From the IMG/VR virus record IMGVR_UViG_3300028284_000366, positions 1-38,273 of that record: a stretch of 38,273 bases of DNA; one strand, 5' to 3'. Below, one piece after another: positions 6,619-15,690 of the stretch (the first letter of the stretch is position 1; every line of letters starts with the position of its first letter). The notes under the pieces were generated by a model. That model made no database searches, was not told where the DNA came from, and saw nothing but the letters and a program-made list of their open reading frames with translations. The stretch comes from a virus. The position numbers and the translations under genes are program-made.

Positions 6619-7772
6619 TATTGATTAAAAAATTCTTTAATTTTATCACAAACATAATCAACATCTTCAATTGTTAAACCGTGGTGTGCTCCTAATAAAA
6701 ACCCATTCTTCATAATAAGGTCAGAATTTTTAAAGTCTTGTAAATATTCTCTATAAACAGGATGTCTAGTTACATTACCAGCAAACGTAACTCGGGTTTG
6801 GATGTCATTGTCCTCTAGAAAAGTTAATAATTCAAAACGTTTTTCTGTTTGAAATGGGATTGCTAACCAATTAGGTTCTATTGAATCATCAGGTAATATT
6901 AAGTCTCCTACTCCCTGTAAGTTTTCTAAGTATCTTTCAAAATTTGCTCTTCTAATTTTAGAAAATTTTTCAAAACGGTTTAACTGAACTAAACCAAAGG
7001 CAGCATTCATTTCACATGCTTTCATATGATAACCTAATACACTATATAAAAATTTATGGTCATATGGTATTCCATCTACAGTATGATTAAACCTATCATC
7101 CATTATTTCAGAGTCATTACCTAACCTACCCCAATCTCTGTATTGTAAAGCTTTAGTTACGTGTTTTTCATCGTTAAACATTACCATTCCTCCTACACCA
7201 CCAGCTGTAATAACATGAGAAGCATAAAAGCTAGTAGTAGAAACATCTGTAATTTGGGTTTCTGTAATTGTGTCAGCAGAATCTTCAATAAGGAATATAT
7301 CTTCTCTACCCATAGCAATAAGGCCTGCTTTTAATTTAGCCCAATCAGGTTTATTACCAATAAGATTAGGTAACATAAGAGCGGAAGTTTCGTTAGTTAC
7401 TGCTGCTAATACTTGGTCTATATCGGCAACGTAGTCAGTTAATCCAACATCTACAAATACCGGTTTATACCCTAATTGTATGATAGGAGCTAATGTAGTT
7501 GCAAAAGTACACGCAGGAGTTATAATATGTGTGCCTTTTTTCAAATTCAAACCTGCTATTGCCAATAAACAAGCAGATGAACCACTATTTACAAATACAC
7601 CAAACTTTTTACCAAATCTTTTAGCAATTGCTTTTTCAAATTCAACAGATTTTGGACCTTGTCCTCCTAACCATCCTGCTTTTAAACATTCAGTTACAGC
7701 ATCAATTTCTTCTTGTCCATACGATTCAAATTTATATGGTGCATACCATACTTTTTTAGTGTGTTTTGTCAT
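6618..7772 (-). CDS. DegT-fold sugar 3-dehydratase-like enzyme (PLP lysine replaced by His)
   Basis: The fold family is the sugar aminotransferases (DegT/DnrJ/EryC1/StrS). Seen: NSGSSA at 62-67 for phosphate binding, IEDSAD with D164, and SFYASHVITAGGVGG, where His186 stands at the Schiff-base lysine. Known enzymes with His here are ColD and RfbH-type 3-dehydratases, which use PMP to remove the C3 hydroxyl. RDWGR at 212-216 and YDHKFLYSVLGYHMKACEMNAA also resemble RfbH. The cysteine cluster RfbH carries after RDWGR for its 2Fe-2S centre is not present, so a ColD-like mechanism is more likely. Function inferred: making a 3-deoxy sugar. Confidence 0.75.
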   Translation of the reverse strand: MTKHTKKVWYAPYKFESYGQEEIDAVTECLKAGWLGGQGPKSVEFEKAIAKRFGKKFGVFVNSGSSACLLAIAGLNLKKGTHIITPACTFATTLAPIIQLGYKPVFVDVGLTDYVADIDQVLAAVTNETSALMLPNLIGNKPDWAKLKAGLIAMGREDIFLIEDSADTITETQITDVSTTSFYASHVITAGGVGGMVMFNDEKHVTKALQYRDWGRLGNDSEIMDDRFNHTVDGIPYDHKFLYSVLGYHMKACEMNAAFGLVQLNRFEKFSKIRRANFERYLENLQGVGDLILPDDSIEPNWLAIPFQTEKRFELLTFLEDNDIQTRVTFAGNVTRHPVYREYLQDFKNSDLIMKNGFLLGAHHGLTIEDVDYVCDKIKEFFNQ

Positions 7773-7791
7773 AACTTATATACTTTTAATA

Positions 7792-8481
7792 TTATATTAA
7801 ATGCCATTTACAAAATGGTGATAACCAAGCTGTTTCCCCATGAGTGGCAAGTCCTGGTATTGGGGTAATTAATAATTCTTTTTGTGCTCTTAAATCTAAA
7901 AACATTTGAAAGTCATTAGGATGAGATTCTGATGTCCATTTTCTTAATGTTTCTTCTGTACGTTTTAATGTAGATACTTTGGCAGCAAATGTCATTGTTG
8001 TACTATTTGTTATCTTCCAATGACAACTATCAGTTAAGTATACTCTAGTATCTTCAGCACCACCTTCACAATAAGGATTACCACCCTTACTTGGGGCCAT
8101 GTATTTATCTGGGTGGTCATATAATGAGACAAATGATGCTCCTAATTCAAATGCTTCTTGAATTATTTTTTGAGACCCAGGTTTATGAAGGTAATCATTT
8201 TCTATAAAGTAAACAATTTCATCATCGTCATATGTTAAAGCTTCGTCTAACGCTAGATTAAATGTTGCCGCTCCATTACCTTTTTCAGTATATAAAATAC
8301 AATTTCGTGTTACATACTTTTGAATCATATTATTAGTATCTTCCGATACATTGTCTGCTATAACACTCCAAATGGAATCATCAAATTCTTTAGTAGCATT
8401 TGCTAAACAATTTTCATTGTTGATATAATCAGGTTTTACTTTATTATAACCCGTATCTGATATTCTATATATTATTCTCAT
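7792..8481 (-). CDS. Probable GT-A-type glycosyltransferase-like protein (229 aa)
   Basis: The layout suggests a nucleotide-diphospho-sugar fold: N-terminal strand RIIYRISD, then GNGAATFNLALDEAL, then VYFIENDYLHKPG, where END may take the place of the DxD metal motif. The C-terminal HGETAWLSPFCKW is distinctive. It lacks a textbook DxD, so assignment to a family is uncertain. It lies between the DegT-fold enzyme and a clear GT2 gene, which supports a role in glycan assembly. Confidence 0.55.
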   Translation of the reverse strand: MRIIYRISDTGYNKVKPDYINNENCLANATKEFDDSIWSVIADNVSEDTNNMIQKYVTRNCILYTEKGNGAATFNLALDEALTYDDDEIVYFIENDYLHKPGSQKIIQEAFELGASFVSLYDHPDKYMAPSKGGNPYCEGGAEDTRVYLTDSCHWKITNSTTMTFAAKVSTLKRTEETLRKWTSESHPNDFQMFLDLRAQKELLITPIPGLATHGETAWLSPFCKWHLI

Positions 8482-9276
8482 CTATTTATATTCTATACCT
8501 TTAATAATTTGTCCATTTTTAGGATTGTGAGAATTATTTTCAAATAAATTTGGTGGCATACCCCATTTATAGATAAAGGTTTGTGCCGCAGGTGATTCAG
8601 ATGAAATCATTTCTTCCTTGTTCTTACCTTTTTTAGTTGCCATACTTACAAAATGATAAAAATGTGCCTTAGATGTTCTGCTAAATTTTAAACCATTTAA
8701 TTCTAATTTAAGGAAAAAGTCCCAATCACATATAAATGGAGATTTATAAAGTGTATCAAACCCACCAACAATCATATAGTCTTTTTTAGACATAGCAAAG
8801 GGAAATATTCCCCCATCAGGAGTTGAAATATCATTGCGTATCGTTGGTTCATATTGTTTAAACCCTTCATAATCAAATTTACTTGGATGAAGACCAAAAT
8901 TCTTTACAGGAAAACCAAATATACCATTAAAGGGTTCAATTTGGTTAATTGTTAATACATGACCATATTCTAGTTCTTCCTCGATAACTTTATCCCAATC
9001 TTTACATAATACGTTATCATCATTAATTATGACAATAGTTTCATTATCAGCATTACAAACCCCTAGGTTTAATGCCATTTGCATACCTTGATTTTGTTCT
9101 AAAGGTAGAAAATTAATTTTATCCTGATATTTTTCAACAATATGTTTGGATTCTTTTACAAATCCATCTAATATCACTATAATTTGATTTTTTATAGATT
9201 GTCCTTCTAATGCTGATTCTAAACATATATCTAGACATTCTGGGTTTCTGTATGAGGGTATAATTAAACTTACCAT
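8482..9276 (-). CDS. Family 2 glycosyltransferase (264 aa)
   Basis: It begins MVSLIIPSYRNPECLDICLE, the classic GT2 start. ILDGF at 35-39 and NDDN at 85-88 form the nucleotide-sugar and metal site. GGFDTLY (around 170) and CDWDFFLKL are the usual acceptor-side ED-like motifs. It transfers a sugar from a nucleotide donor to an unknown acceptor. Starts and stops abut its neighbours, so it is co-transcribed with the sugar-precursor genes. Confidence 0.85.
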   Translation of the reverse strand: MVSLIIPSYRNPECLDICLESALEGQSIKNQIIVILDGFVKESKHIVEKYQDKINFLPLEQNQGMQMALNLGVCNADNETIVIINDDNVLCKDWDKVIEEELEYGHVLTINQIEPFNGIFGFPVKNFGLHPSKFDYEGFKQYEPTIRNDISTPDGGIFPFAMSKKDYMIVGGFDTLYKSPFICDWDFFLKLELNGLKFSRTSKAHFYHFVSMATKKGKNKEEMISSESPAAQTFIYKWGMPPNLFENNSHNPKNGQIIKGIEYK

Positions 9277-9909
9277 TTATAATGTTTTTTCAATGTTATA
9301 ATATCTTTCGTTTTGTTTTTCTTGTCTCTCTACTTGTTTATTGTGAGTGATACTAAATCCTTCTTCTACAGGTAAGGAGGCAAATTCCTTATATCCTGTT
9401 ACCATACCATGAACGGGGTGTCCTGTCCATTGGATTTCTGGTGTATTTTTGTATATTCGTTTTTGTTGGTCAGGCCAATTGACCCAACCCTTTTCATTTA
9501 CTCTCCAACCCCACTTTTTAATATGTGCCTCAGTTAAACCTTCTACAAGATTTTTACGTGGGACTACTAACATATCTAATGTTGGGTTTGATTCTAAAAT
9601 AGGTTTTAAATTAGATACTAAACCTTCATTTGGTATTTCATCCGCATCTATTTGGAATATATAATCTCCAGTACATTTGGAGTTCATATAATTCTTATTT
9701 TCTAAGAAGTTCTGTTGAAAATCAAATGGAAATGCTACTGCTTTATCTTGGTGATGTTCTAACACATCTAATACCTCTCCAGTAACTCTATTGTTATCAT
9801 AAACAATTACAATTTCATCTTCTTTATCTATTATAGGACTAATAAATTCAATCAAATGTTGGAGCTCCCTAGCCTCATTGCAAACTGTTATTCCGTAACT
9901 TATTTTCAT
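9277..9909 (-). CDS. Family 2 (WaaE/beta-1,4-glucosyl-like) glycosyltransferase (210 aa)
   Basis: It starts MKISYGITVCNEARELQHLI and has IVYDNN for base binding and QIDADE (87-91 carrying D88-x-D90). The DADE form is typical of the LPS-core/WaaE branch of GT2. At 210 residues it is short but contains the whole catalytic half. A promoter-like motif lies inside the preceding gene's 3' end at 9934-9943. Confidence 0.8.
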   Translation of the reverse strand: MKISYGITVCNEARELQHLIEFISPIIDKEDEIVIVYDNNRVTGEVLDVLEHHQDKAVAFPFDFQQNFLENKNYMNSKCTGDYIFQIDADEIPNEGLVSNLKPILESNPTLDMLVVPRKNLVEGLTEAHIKKWGWRVNEKGWVNWPDQQKRIYKNTPEIQWTGHPVHGMVTGYKEFASLPVEEGFSITHNKQVERQEKQNERYYNIEKTL

Positions 9910-9915
9910 ATTTAT

Positions 9916-10365
9916 TTAGTTTGGTAATGCCCCAATATACGAAAGAGCATCTATATAATCACGCTCTCCAAAATATTTTACGGTAGACATATCTGGTTTA
10001 TATAAAGATTTTGAACCATCTTTGTTTTCAATTTCTTCTTCTAATTTAATGGCTTTAACAGCTGCCCACTTCCATTCTTCAATACTAGCACCTGAAGCAT
10101 AAACCATTCCTAGTTCAGGAACATTTATATTATTAGGTAACCATATTAACTCAGTATCTTTGTCTAACCAAGCTAAATCCTTATAAAGTTCAGGAAGTAA
10201 AACCATTTGTTCATTATAGAAATCAGTCCCAACTTTCATTAAAGTATTTGTAATAAAACCACATGATAAACTCATATACTGCGTTATATCCTTGCTTACT
10301 TCAATCTTATAACATAAATCGCCGCCGGATTTAGGACATTGTATTATTTCATCGTGTTGTGCCAT
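9916..10365 (-). CDS. Conserved-looking hypothetical protein (149 aa)
   Basis: It begins MAQHDEIIQCPKSGGDLCYK, with C10 and C18 that could form a metal or disulfide pair. The middle (LIWLPNNINVPELGMVYA) is hydrophobic, and the tail contains ERDYIDALSYIGALPN. It sits between glycosyltransferases but has no sugar-enzyme motif. The near absence of charged runs suggests a compact structural protein. Function unknown. Confidence 0.65.
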   Translation of the reverse strand: MAQHDEIIQCPKSGGDLCYKIEVSKDITQYMSLSCGFITNTLMKVGTDFYNEQMVLLPELYKDLAWLDKDTELIWLPNNINVPELGMVYASGASIEEWKWAAVKAIKLEEEIENKDGSKSLYKPDMSTVKYFGERDYIDALSYIGALPN

Positions 10366-10368
10366 ATT

Positions 10369-11643
10369 TTATAATTTTGGTGTTATTAATTGAGGTAAAG
10401 ATAATTCTACTTGTTTTGGAATAAAAGGTATATTTTCTTTTAATACCTTTCCTAATAATTCTTTCATAGCACCAAATGAAAAATTAGTTTTAATATGGTG
10501 ACCATGTTTTTTACCTCCTACTATATATTTTTTATAATTTTCATAAACATCTTTGAAGGCTTTAATAGATTCATGATCATTAATTTTAAACCATTGTGTT
10601 TCTTTTAATAACCATTGATTAGCAGCACTTGCATGTACCGGTTCTAAATCACCAGGAACTAAAATACAATTACCTTGAGTTAAAAAATCAACATGACCTG
10701 ACCAAGCTGATGCTATAATAGGTTTTTTACTTAATCCAAATTCCGCTAGTGGTCTACCATAACCTTCACCTTTAGTAAAACTAACCATAGATTTTACTTT
10801 TGGATGGTTGTATAAATCATTCATTTGAGTATCAGATAAATTACCATTAAAGATATAAACATTAGGTAATTTAGTACCTTTAGGATATTGGGTCTTTATG
10901 ACTTTAATTCTTTGTAGTAATTCTTCTCTACTTATATAACTATTTCTTCCAGTACATGCTTTTAAAATTAAAGCCGGTTGTGATTTTTTATTTTTAAATG
11001 CTTCAAAGAAATTTCTAACCATTAACCCAACATTTTTTCTATCATGACCAAATTGACCATTCATCCAATGTCCTACAAATAGATAACAAAATGATTCTTC
11101 TATTTCCTTTAAATCTAAAGTTACATCTTGTGGTTTTTTATAAAAATAAGTATCTAAATCAACCCCTTCAAATATTACTTCGATTGGTTTTTCTAATTTA
11201 ATTATATTTACCACTTGATTTGTTTGTCTATCCTTTTGTTCAAATCTAATGTCTGTAAATACTTTCTTACTATGTTCTGATGATACTAAGTTAAGGTCCA
11301 TTTTATTTAACCCATCAATCCAAGATGAGGCACAACCTGTACTTTCAATCCCAGCTGTACAACCAATATTGTAGTTACCTACAGGTTGAAATTCACTTGG
11401 GATTGTAATTTGCATCCAAATATCGGGTTTTGCTGTTAGGTTAGGGATACATAAGGGTTTTAAAAAACTCCAATTACTATGGTCATCCATAAAACCTGTT
11501 GGAGTATCTCCCCACCTTTGTGGTAAAATTTTAACGTCGTATTTATCTAATTCTATTATAGATTTAACTATATCTCTTGATCTTGCGCCATAACCACTAT
11601 ATGTATCTACTGGGGCACTAATTATAAAAACTGGTTTACTCAT
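10369..11643 (-). CDS. GT-B glycosyltransferase, GT4-like (424 aa)
   Basis: The N-terminal Rossmann half opens PVFIISAPVDTYSGYGARSRD. The C-terminal half carries LFVGHWM, then GEGYGRPLAEFGLSKKPIIAS, the glycine/glutamate donor-binding motif of GT4-type enzymes (E...G.PL.E), followed by W/SGH. Such enzymes retain anomeric configuration and use nucleotide sugars. It overlaps the upstream GT by 1 nt. Acceptor unknown. Confidence 0.8.
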   Translation of the reverse strand: MSKPVFIISAPVDTYSGYGARSRDIVKSIIELDKYDVKILPQRWGDTPTGFMDDHSNWSFLKPLCIPNLTAKPDIWMQITIPSEFQPVGNYNIGCTAGIESTGCASSWIDGLNKMDLNLVSSEHSKKVFTDIRFEQKDRQTNQVVNIIKLEKPIEVIFEGVDLDTYFYKKPQDVTLDLKEIEESFCYLFVGHWMNGQFGHDRKNVGLMVRNFFEAFKNKKSQPALILKACTGRNSYISREELLQRIKVIKTQYPKGTKLPNVYIFNGNLSDTQMNDLYNHPKVKSMVSFTKGEGYGRPLAEFGLSKKPIIASAWSGHVDFLTQGNCILVPGDLEPVHASAANQWLLKETQWFKINDHESIKAFKDVYENYKKYIVGGKKHGHHIKTNFSFGAMKELLGKVLKENIPFIPKQVELSLPQLITPKL

Positions 11644-13091
11644 TAATATGTAATTTTGTGGTTTAAAAATCTTCCTTTATATTCTGTTGCGTTTACTATC
11701 TCATAATCTTCCCTAGGTTCCCAAACTGAAAATAATTCATCAAAGGATTCCATTACTCTTTGGGCTTGATGTTCTGCTGTAAATCCTGCTTCATCACTTA
11801 AAGCCCATTCTCTACCTTTTAACCCTTTAGCTTTACGCTCTTCGTTTGTTAACTCATATATTTCTTTTATTCTATCACAAACATCTTCCCAAGCACATCT
11901 ATCATCAAAAATATAAGGGGTTTGAGGTGAACCTTGAATTGATCTTGATGTTGGATAAACTGGAAATACCCATTCACCATGTTCTTTATAAGTACCTCTG
12001 TGATTAGAGGGAACATCAGCACTTGGTGTAAACCATTTACCATTTTCATCTACAAATCTCATTTGGTCTTGCATACCTCCTGTTACATTAGAAATTATAG
12101 GAGTACCTGTTAACATTGCTTCTGTAAAAGTTAATCCCCATCCTTCATTTGAAGTAATTAAGATTTGAACATCTGCTATATTATATAACCAATTTAATTG
12201 TGTTCTCGATAATTTTGCATGTGAAAAAACAATATTTTCCTCATACTTTTCACCAAACAAATATTCAGCTACTGCCCCTAAATCTGTACCATGATCTGTA
12301 GATAAATCAGTATGTAAAACAAATTTACATTTATCTGCCTTTTCTTTTGGTAAAGAATCTAAAAACGATCTAAAAGCCATCATTGAATCTGGTATCTGTT
12401 TTCTACGGATATTTCTTGAATTAAAAAACATTACATATTCTGTATCTTCTCCTACAATATTATTCCTAAATGTTTGAAATTCATCAAATTCTTTATGATC
12501 TTTATCTATTGGGTAAAAATGTTCATGATTTAAACCATGAGGGACATATTTAAATACTCTTTTACTATTATCAACACCCTCTAAAACTAGTTTATTAATG
12601 TTAACTGTTTGTTTTGAGATACCCATTAGTAAATCACAAGCTTCATAAAAAGGTTTATTATACATTGGTGCAGGGTAATCATCCCAAATATTTAAATATA
12701 CTAAAGGACATTGTTTTCTAATAGTATCCTCCATATTAAAAATATGTTTAAAGTATCTAGGATCTGTAATTAACATTACTGCATCAGGTTTTTCAAAAGC
12801 TAAAATCTGTTGTAATTCAAGAGATTTAGCATATCCATCAACACAATATAATTTTACATCAGCATCCTCTATATTTGCCTCTTTATTAACAGAAGATGAT
12901 ATATCTAATGATTTTCCCTTTTCTGGGTGGTTTATTGCCCCTGCTACATTTACCCAATTAAAGTGATGAGAGGTGTGTACTACTATTTCCTTTGCAACTG
13001 TTGCTACACCAGAATGCACCCTAATATCATCACAAACTAATACTATTTTTTTCCTTTGTTCTTTAGGAATATGTTTAAAACTTTTATTCAT
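11643..13091 (-). CDS. GT-B glycosyltransferase, GT4 (482 aa)
   Basis: It opens KIVLVCDDIRVHSGVATVAKE, a GT4 N-terminus with a glycine-rich acceptor loop. MFFNSRNIRRKQ marks the inter-domain strand, and NEGWGLTFTEAMLTGTPII (around residue 315) is the donor-binding motif. It is the first gene of the sugar island, 11 nt after the RHH-like gene, and probably acts in sequence with the following GT. Confidence 0.85.
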   Translation of the reverse strand: MNKSFKHIPKEQRKKIVLVCDDIRVHSGVATVAKEIVVHTSHHFNWVNVAGAINHPEKGKSLDISSSVNKEANIEDADVKLYCVDGYAKSLELQQILAFEKPDAVMLITDPRYFKHIFNMEDTIRKQCPLVYLNIWDDYPAPMYNKPFYEACDLLMGISKQTVNINKLVLEGVDNSKRVFKYVPHGLNHEHFYPIDKDHKEFDEFQTFRNNIVGEDTEYVMFFNSRNIRRKQIPDSMMAFRSFLDSLPKEKADKCKFVLHTDLSTDHGTDLGAVAEYLFGEKYEENIVFSHAKLSRTQLNWLYNIADVQILITSNEGWGLTFTEAMLTGTPIISNVTGGMQDQMRFVDENGKWFTPSADVPSNHRGTYKEHGEWVFPVYPTSRSIQGSPQTPYIFDDRCAWEDVCDRIKEIYELTNEERKAKGLKGREWALSDEAGFTAEHQAQRVMESFDELFSVWEPREDYEIVNATEYKGRFLNHKITY

Positions 13092-13102
13092 TTACTTAAA
13101 AT

Positions 13103-13291
13103 TTATAGTTCAATATTTGTTTGGTTTGAGATTTGTTTTCTAAAATCTTCATCTGTAAGATACAAAAACAAAGCACGGTCTGCAAGTTTTTGGAATGAGA
13201 ATTTTCTTCTTACACATTCAACTTTAAAATTTTCAAATAATTCACTCTTTACTTTAACACTAGTTAGTGTCATTTTTTTAGCATCTGCCAT
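13103..13291 (-). CDS. Ribbon-helix-helix-like small protein (62 aa)
   Basis: MTLTSVKVKSELFENFK followed by FSFQKLADRALFLYL gives the strand-helix-helix pattern of MetJ/Arc-type DNA-binding dimers. It precedes the glycosyltransferase operon and may regulate it or other phage genes. It could also be an antitoxin-like remnant; no toxin partner is adjacent. Confidence 0.55.
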   Translation of the reverse strand: MADAKKMTLTSVKVKSELFENFKVECVRRKFSFQKLADRALFLYLTDEDFRKQISNQTNIEL

Positions 13292-13341
13292 AATTTTTAT
13301 TTTTAATAACGTTTATTTATAGGTATACGTATATAATTATT

Positions 13342-14340
13342 TTAGTATATAATACCTTCACCACAATGTTCTTTATCCTCTTTATAAGGACAGAAATTAC
13401 AATTCCATTTTGAAGCTTGTTTTGGGTAATCTTTTTCTTTTATTTTCCCACTAGAGTTAAAACATTCACTAATAAAGTCATTAATAGCAGTTTTTGCTCT
13501 ACCCAATTTAATTTTACCACTAGGCGGTGTAAATTGCTGTACCCTATAAGCTTGATAGGGTGACATAAGCTTTTCATCATCAGCATCTAATACCTTCCTT
13601 TTAAGAATAAAAAATTCAATTTCAATTTTATCTAAAGGTATTCCATACTGTTCTGAGAAGTATTGTTTATATAATAATAGTTGGAATTGTTTATTTTCAT
13701 CTTTTTTAGCGTAGTCATTCCAACCACTAGTACTGGTTTTTATGTCAATTATTTTAAATGTCTCTGTTGCTTCGTGATATGTTACAACATCAAGATACCC
13801 CATGTATAACACATTATTTAACATTTTATTTGGTGCTATTACAATAGGTATTTCACAACCTACTAAATATGTACCTTTTTTACTAAAATATCTACTACGT
13901 TTTTTCTTAAACCATTCTAAAATAGCAACCCCATCCTCAAAAAACTCTCTCATTTCAACAGCAGAAGAAAAATGAGAATCATTATTCTTTTTATATTGAG
14001 TTTGATATTCATTTATATAAGCTTCTTGGAAATATTCTTGTATATCAATTTCTCTATCCGCAGCTGCAAAAGACTTTTCATATGCCACATCTAAATAATG
14101 CTGCATTGCTTCATGAACGGCAGTCCCAAATACGGTATGAATTGAAGATGTAAATCGTTTTATCTTGTCTTTATATTGAAGTTTCCAACGGTGTTGGCAA
14201 CCTCTATAAATAGACATTTGAGAATACGATATATTCTTTTGATAAGCATAATTAACCGGTGAAGGTGGATTATTTCTTATTTCCTTTACTATACTTGGGA
14301 TTTTCTTTGCCAAACTATTTTTTCCATTTATCGCGCCCAA
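13342..14340 (-). CDS. PD-(D/E)XK nuclease with Cas4/AddB-like Fe-S cysteines (332 aa)
   Basis: The motifs fit RecB-family exonucleases. These are C48 in YRGCQHRWKL, FGTAVHEAM (71-79) with H76, a GYLDV core with D184, IIDIKTS with D199-x-K201, and QFQLLLY. The C-terminal CNFCPYKEDKEHC pairs with C48 to suggest a 4Fe-4S cluster. It likely acts in DNA recombination or host DNA turnover. No ATG precedes the conserved region: the longest frame starts at TTG 14340, overlapping the upstream gene by 26 nt. Another TTG near 14313 is possible. Start uncertain. Confidence 0.8.
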   Translation of the reverse strand: MGAINGKNSLAKKIPSIVKEIRNNPPSPVNYAYQKNISYSQMSIYRGCQHRWKLQYKDKIKRFTSSIHTVFGTAVHEAMQHYLDVAYEKSFAAADREIDIQEYFQEAYINEYQTQYKKNNDSHFSSAVEMREFFEDGVAILEWFKKKRSRYFSKKGTYLVGCEIPIVIAPNKMLNNVLYMGYLDVVTYHEATETFKIIDIKTSTSGWNDYAKKDENKQFQLLLYKQYFSEQYGIPLDKIEIEFFILKRKVLDADDEKLMSPYQAYRVQQFTPPSGKIKLGRAKTAINDFISECFNSSGKIKEKDYPKQASKWNCNFCPYKEDKEHCGEGIIY

Positions 14341-14818
14341 CTAAGAGCCCAATGATGCCATAATTGGCTATATCAATAAAAGTATCTTCCATACCTTCAC
14401 CTTTAACATAATTTCTACCATTAACCATTAAATTTCTTAAACGCGATATTTTATCCGTTAATCTAATAGCTAACCCAGTTAATGAGAATTTTTTATCATC
14501 GCTGTTATTAACGATATCTCCGCCTAAAGATATGTTATTTAACCCATAATCCATATGTTTAGCCGCAAACATTGCATACATTTCGGCTTGAATTCTGATA
14601 AATTCATTAGATAAATCTGGGTATTCTTTTTCAAAGATAGTTATTGTTTGATTAACTTCATCATCAATAAATTCTTGTATTTTTTTATTTGGATATTTAG
14701 AATCCATAATTTCTCTATCACTCATAACTTTTTCTAATTCCTTTTTTATTTCTGATTGTGCGTCAATACCAAAATGGCTTGGGTTTTCCTCAAAATATTT
14801 CGATATTGAACTACCCAT
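14315..14818 (-). CDS. DUF1599/Nmad1-like protein (167 aa)
   Basis: Residues ~88-165 read KHMDYGLNN, then LAIRLTDKISRLRNL and GMEDTFIDIANYGIIG, matching the DUF1599 pattern (nucleotide modification associated domain 1). Members are small all-helical proteins that often travel with phage nucleotide-metabolism or DNA-modification genes. The N-terminal part is a charged helical extension. The presence of a 7-deazaguanine pathway elsewhere in the window is consistent. Activity unproven. Confidence 0.6.
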   Translation of the reverse strand: MGSSISKYFEENPSHFGIDAQSEIKKELEKVMSDREIMDSKYPNKKIQEFIDDEVNQTITIFEKEYPDLSNEFIRIQAEMYAMFAAKHMDYGLNNISLGGDIVNNSDDKKFSLTGLAIRLTDKISRLRNLMVNGRNYVKGEGMEDTFIDIANYGIIGLLVGRDKWKK

Positions 14819-15035
14819 TTAGCAATCCTTTAGTATTAAAATATTTATCTAACGCTGATAATCTATCATCAGCATCTACTAACATAATAAGTGCTTCTTC
14901 AGCATTTTTATAAAAATCTCCTGTGGAATGGTCTCCAATACCAACTCCCTTGTTACCTAATAATTCAAGTGATAACATAGCTTTTGCTTTATCTGCTTGT
15001 GCAGATGTTCTTAACATATCTACTAATTTACTCAT
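14811..15035 (-). CDS. Small hypothetical protein (74 aa)
   Basis: MSKLVDMLRTSAQADKAKAM begins a helical protein with a central glycine-rich turn (NKGVGIGDHSTGDF) and a second helix. It overlaps both neighbours by 4-8 nt inside the replication operon. Function unknown; presumably a replication-block accessory. Confidence 0.6.
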   Translation of the reverse strand: MSKLVDMLRTSAQADKAKAMLSLELLGNKGVGIGDHSTGDFYKNAEEALIMLVDADDRLSALDKYFNTKGLLNG

Positions 15036-15439
15036 TTTAATATAGTTTTAATTTCTTTTTTATCTAACCCTCTATCCGTTAATATACGATTTATCTCTGT
15101 GGTATCCAACAAAGTTAGGTACTCATTGACTTCTCTTGATGAACATTTAAAGTGGTCTCTTAAATTATCTATTAATATAACATTTCTTTTTTTAATTGAT
15201 GATTTTATGTACTTATTCCATTTATTATTTTTAGGAATAAATTCTTTATACACATTATATATCATAATCTTTTCTTGGGGAGGGAATTCTTGCACAAGAT
15301 TAACCACCTCTATATAGTCAGTATTCTGACTCATAAAGCGATGGATCATGTATGAATTAAATAATTCCCAATCCTTATCAGTAAAAGACGATGATTTTCT
15401 TGAATTAATCTCCTTTATCCAATCAAATATATTTTTCAT
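15032..15439 (-). CDS. Sliding-clamp loader small subunit, gp62-like (135 aa)
   Basis: FTDKDWELFNSYMIHRFMSQ and DYIEVVNLVQE are characteristic of the T4 gp62 N-terminal region, and IYNVYKEFIPKNNKWNKYIK follows in the same order. gp62 pairs with four gp44 ATPases to load gp45. T4 gp62 is ~187 residues; this form is shorter but keeps the collar-like helices. Its position two genes after the gp44-like gene matches T4 order (44 then 62). Confidence 0.75.
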   Translation of the reverse strand: MKNIFDWIKEINSRKSSSFTDKDWELFNSYMIHRFMSQNTDYIEVVNLVQEFPPQEKIMIYNVYKEFIPKNNKWNKYIKSSIKKRNVILIDNLRDHFKCSSREVNEYLTLLDTTEINRILTDRGLDKKEIKTILK

Positions 15440-15688
15440 TTATACTAATTCGTCTTTTAATTCCTCTCTCAATTCAACTGGGATACCTTCACCTAGTATT
15501 TTCATTGTTGTTGGGTCATAAAAAACGGGAATAGGCATAATAGCATCATTATCTGTTCCTGCTACGAATTTAGAAATTTTTCTTAGAATAACTCCACTCA
15601 TAAAGATGCTTCCTCCATCTTCATTAGTTATTCCAGTTGTGTTAGTTAAATCTATGTTTAACTGCGGTGCTTGTGGTGCTTGACTCAT
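15440..15688 (-). CDS. Hypothetical protein between gp44- and gp62-like genes (82 aa)
   Basis: Proline/glutamine-rich start MSQAPQAPQLNIDLTN, then a beta-rich part (SGVILRKISKFVAG, MPIPVFYDPTTMKILGEGIP) and an acidic helix. No motif known to me. Tight packing in the clamp-loader operon suggests a replication accessory. Not RegA-like by sequence. Confidence 0.6.
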   Translation of the reverse strand: MSQAPQAPQLNIDLTNTTGITNEDGGSIFMSGVILRKISKFVAGTDNDAIMPIPVFYDPTTMKILGEGIPVELREELKDELV

Positions 15689-15690
15689 AA

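Noticed and set aside
6618-7772. Ordinary sugar aminotransferase
   Set aside because: The Schiff-base lysine is replaced by histidine at 186, as in 3-dehydratases.
9934-9943. Promoter-like motif inside the 149-residue gene, and similar copies at 15081, 26683, 29997 and 32822
   Set aside because: Not listed as promoters because each lies in coding sequence and may be due to codons; only their orientation supports them.
13314-13321. Exact T4 late promoter octamer TATAAATA (minus strand) 22 nt before the RHH-like gene
   Set aside because: Single clear case noticed; in DNA this AT-rich the octamer arises by chance, and the recurrent motif here is TTCGTATATT.
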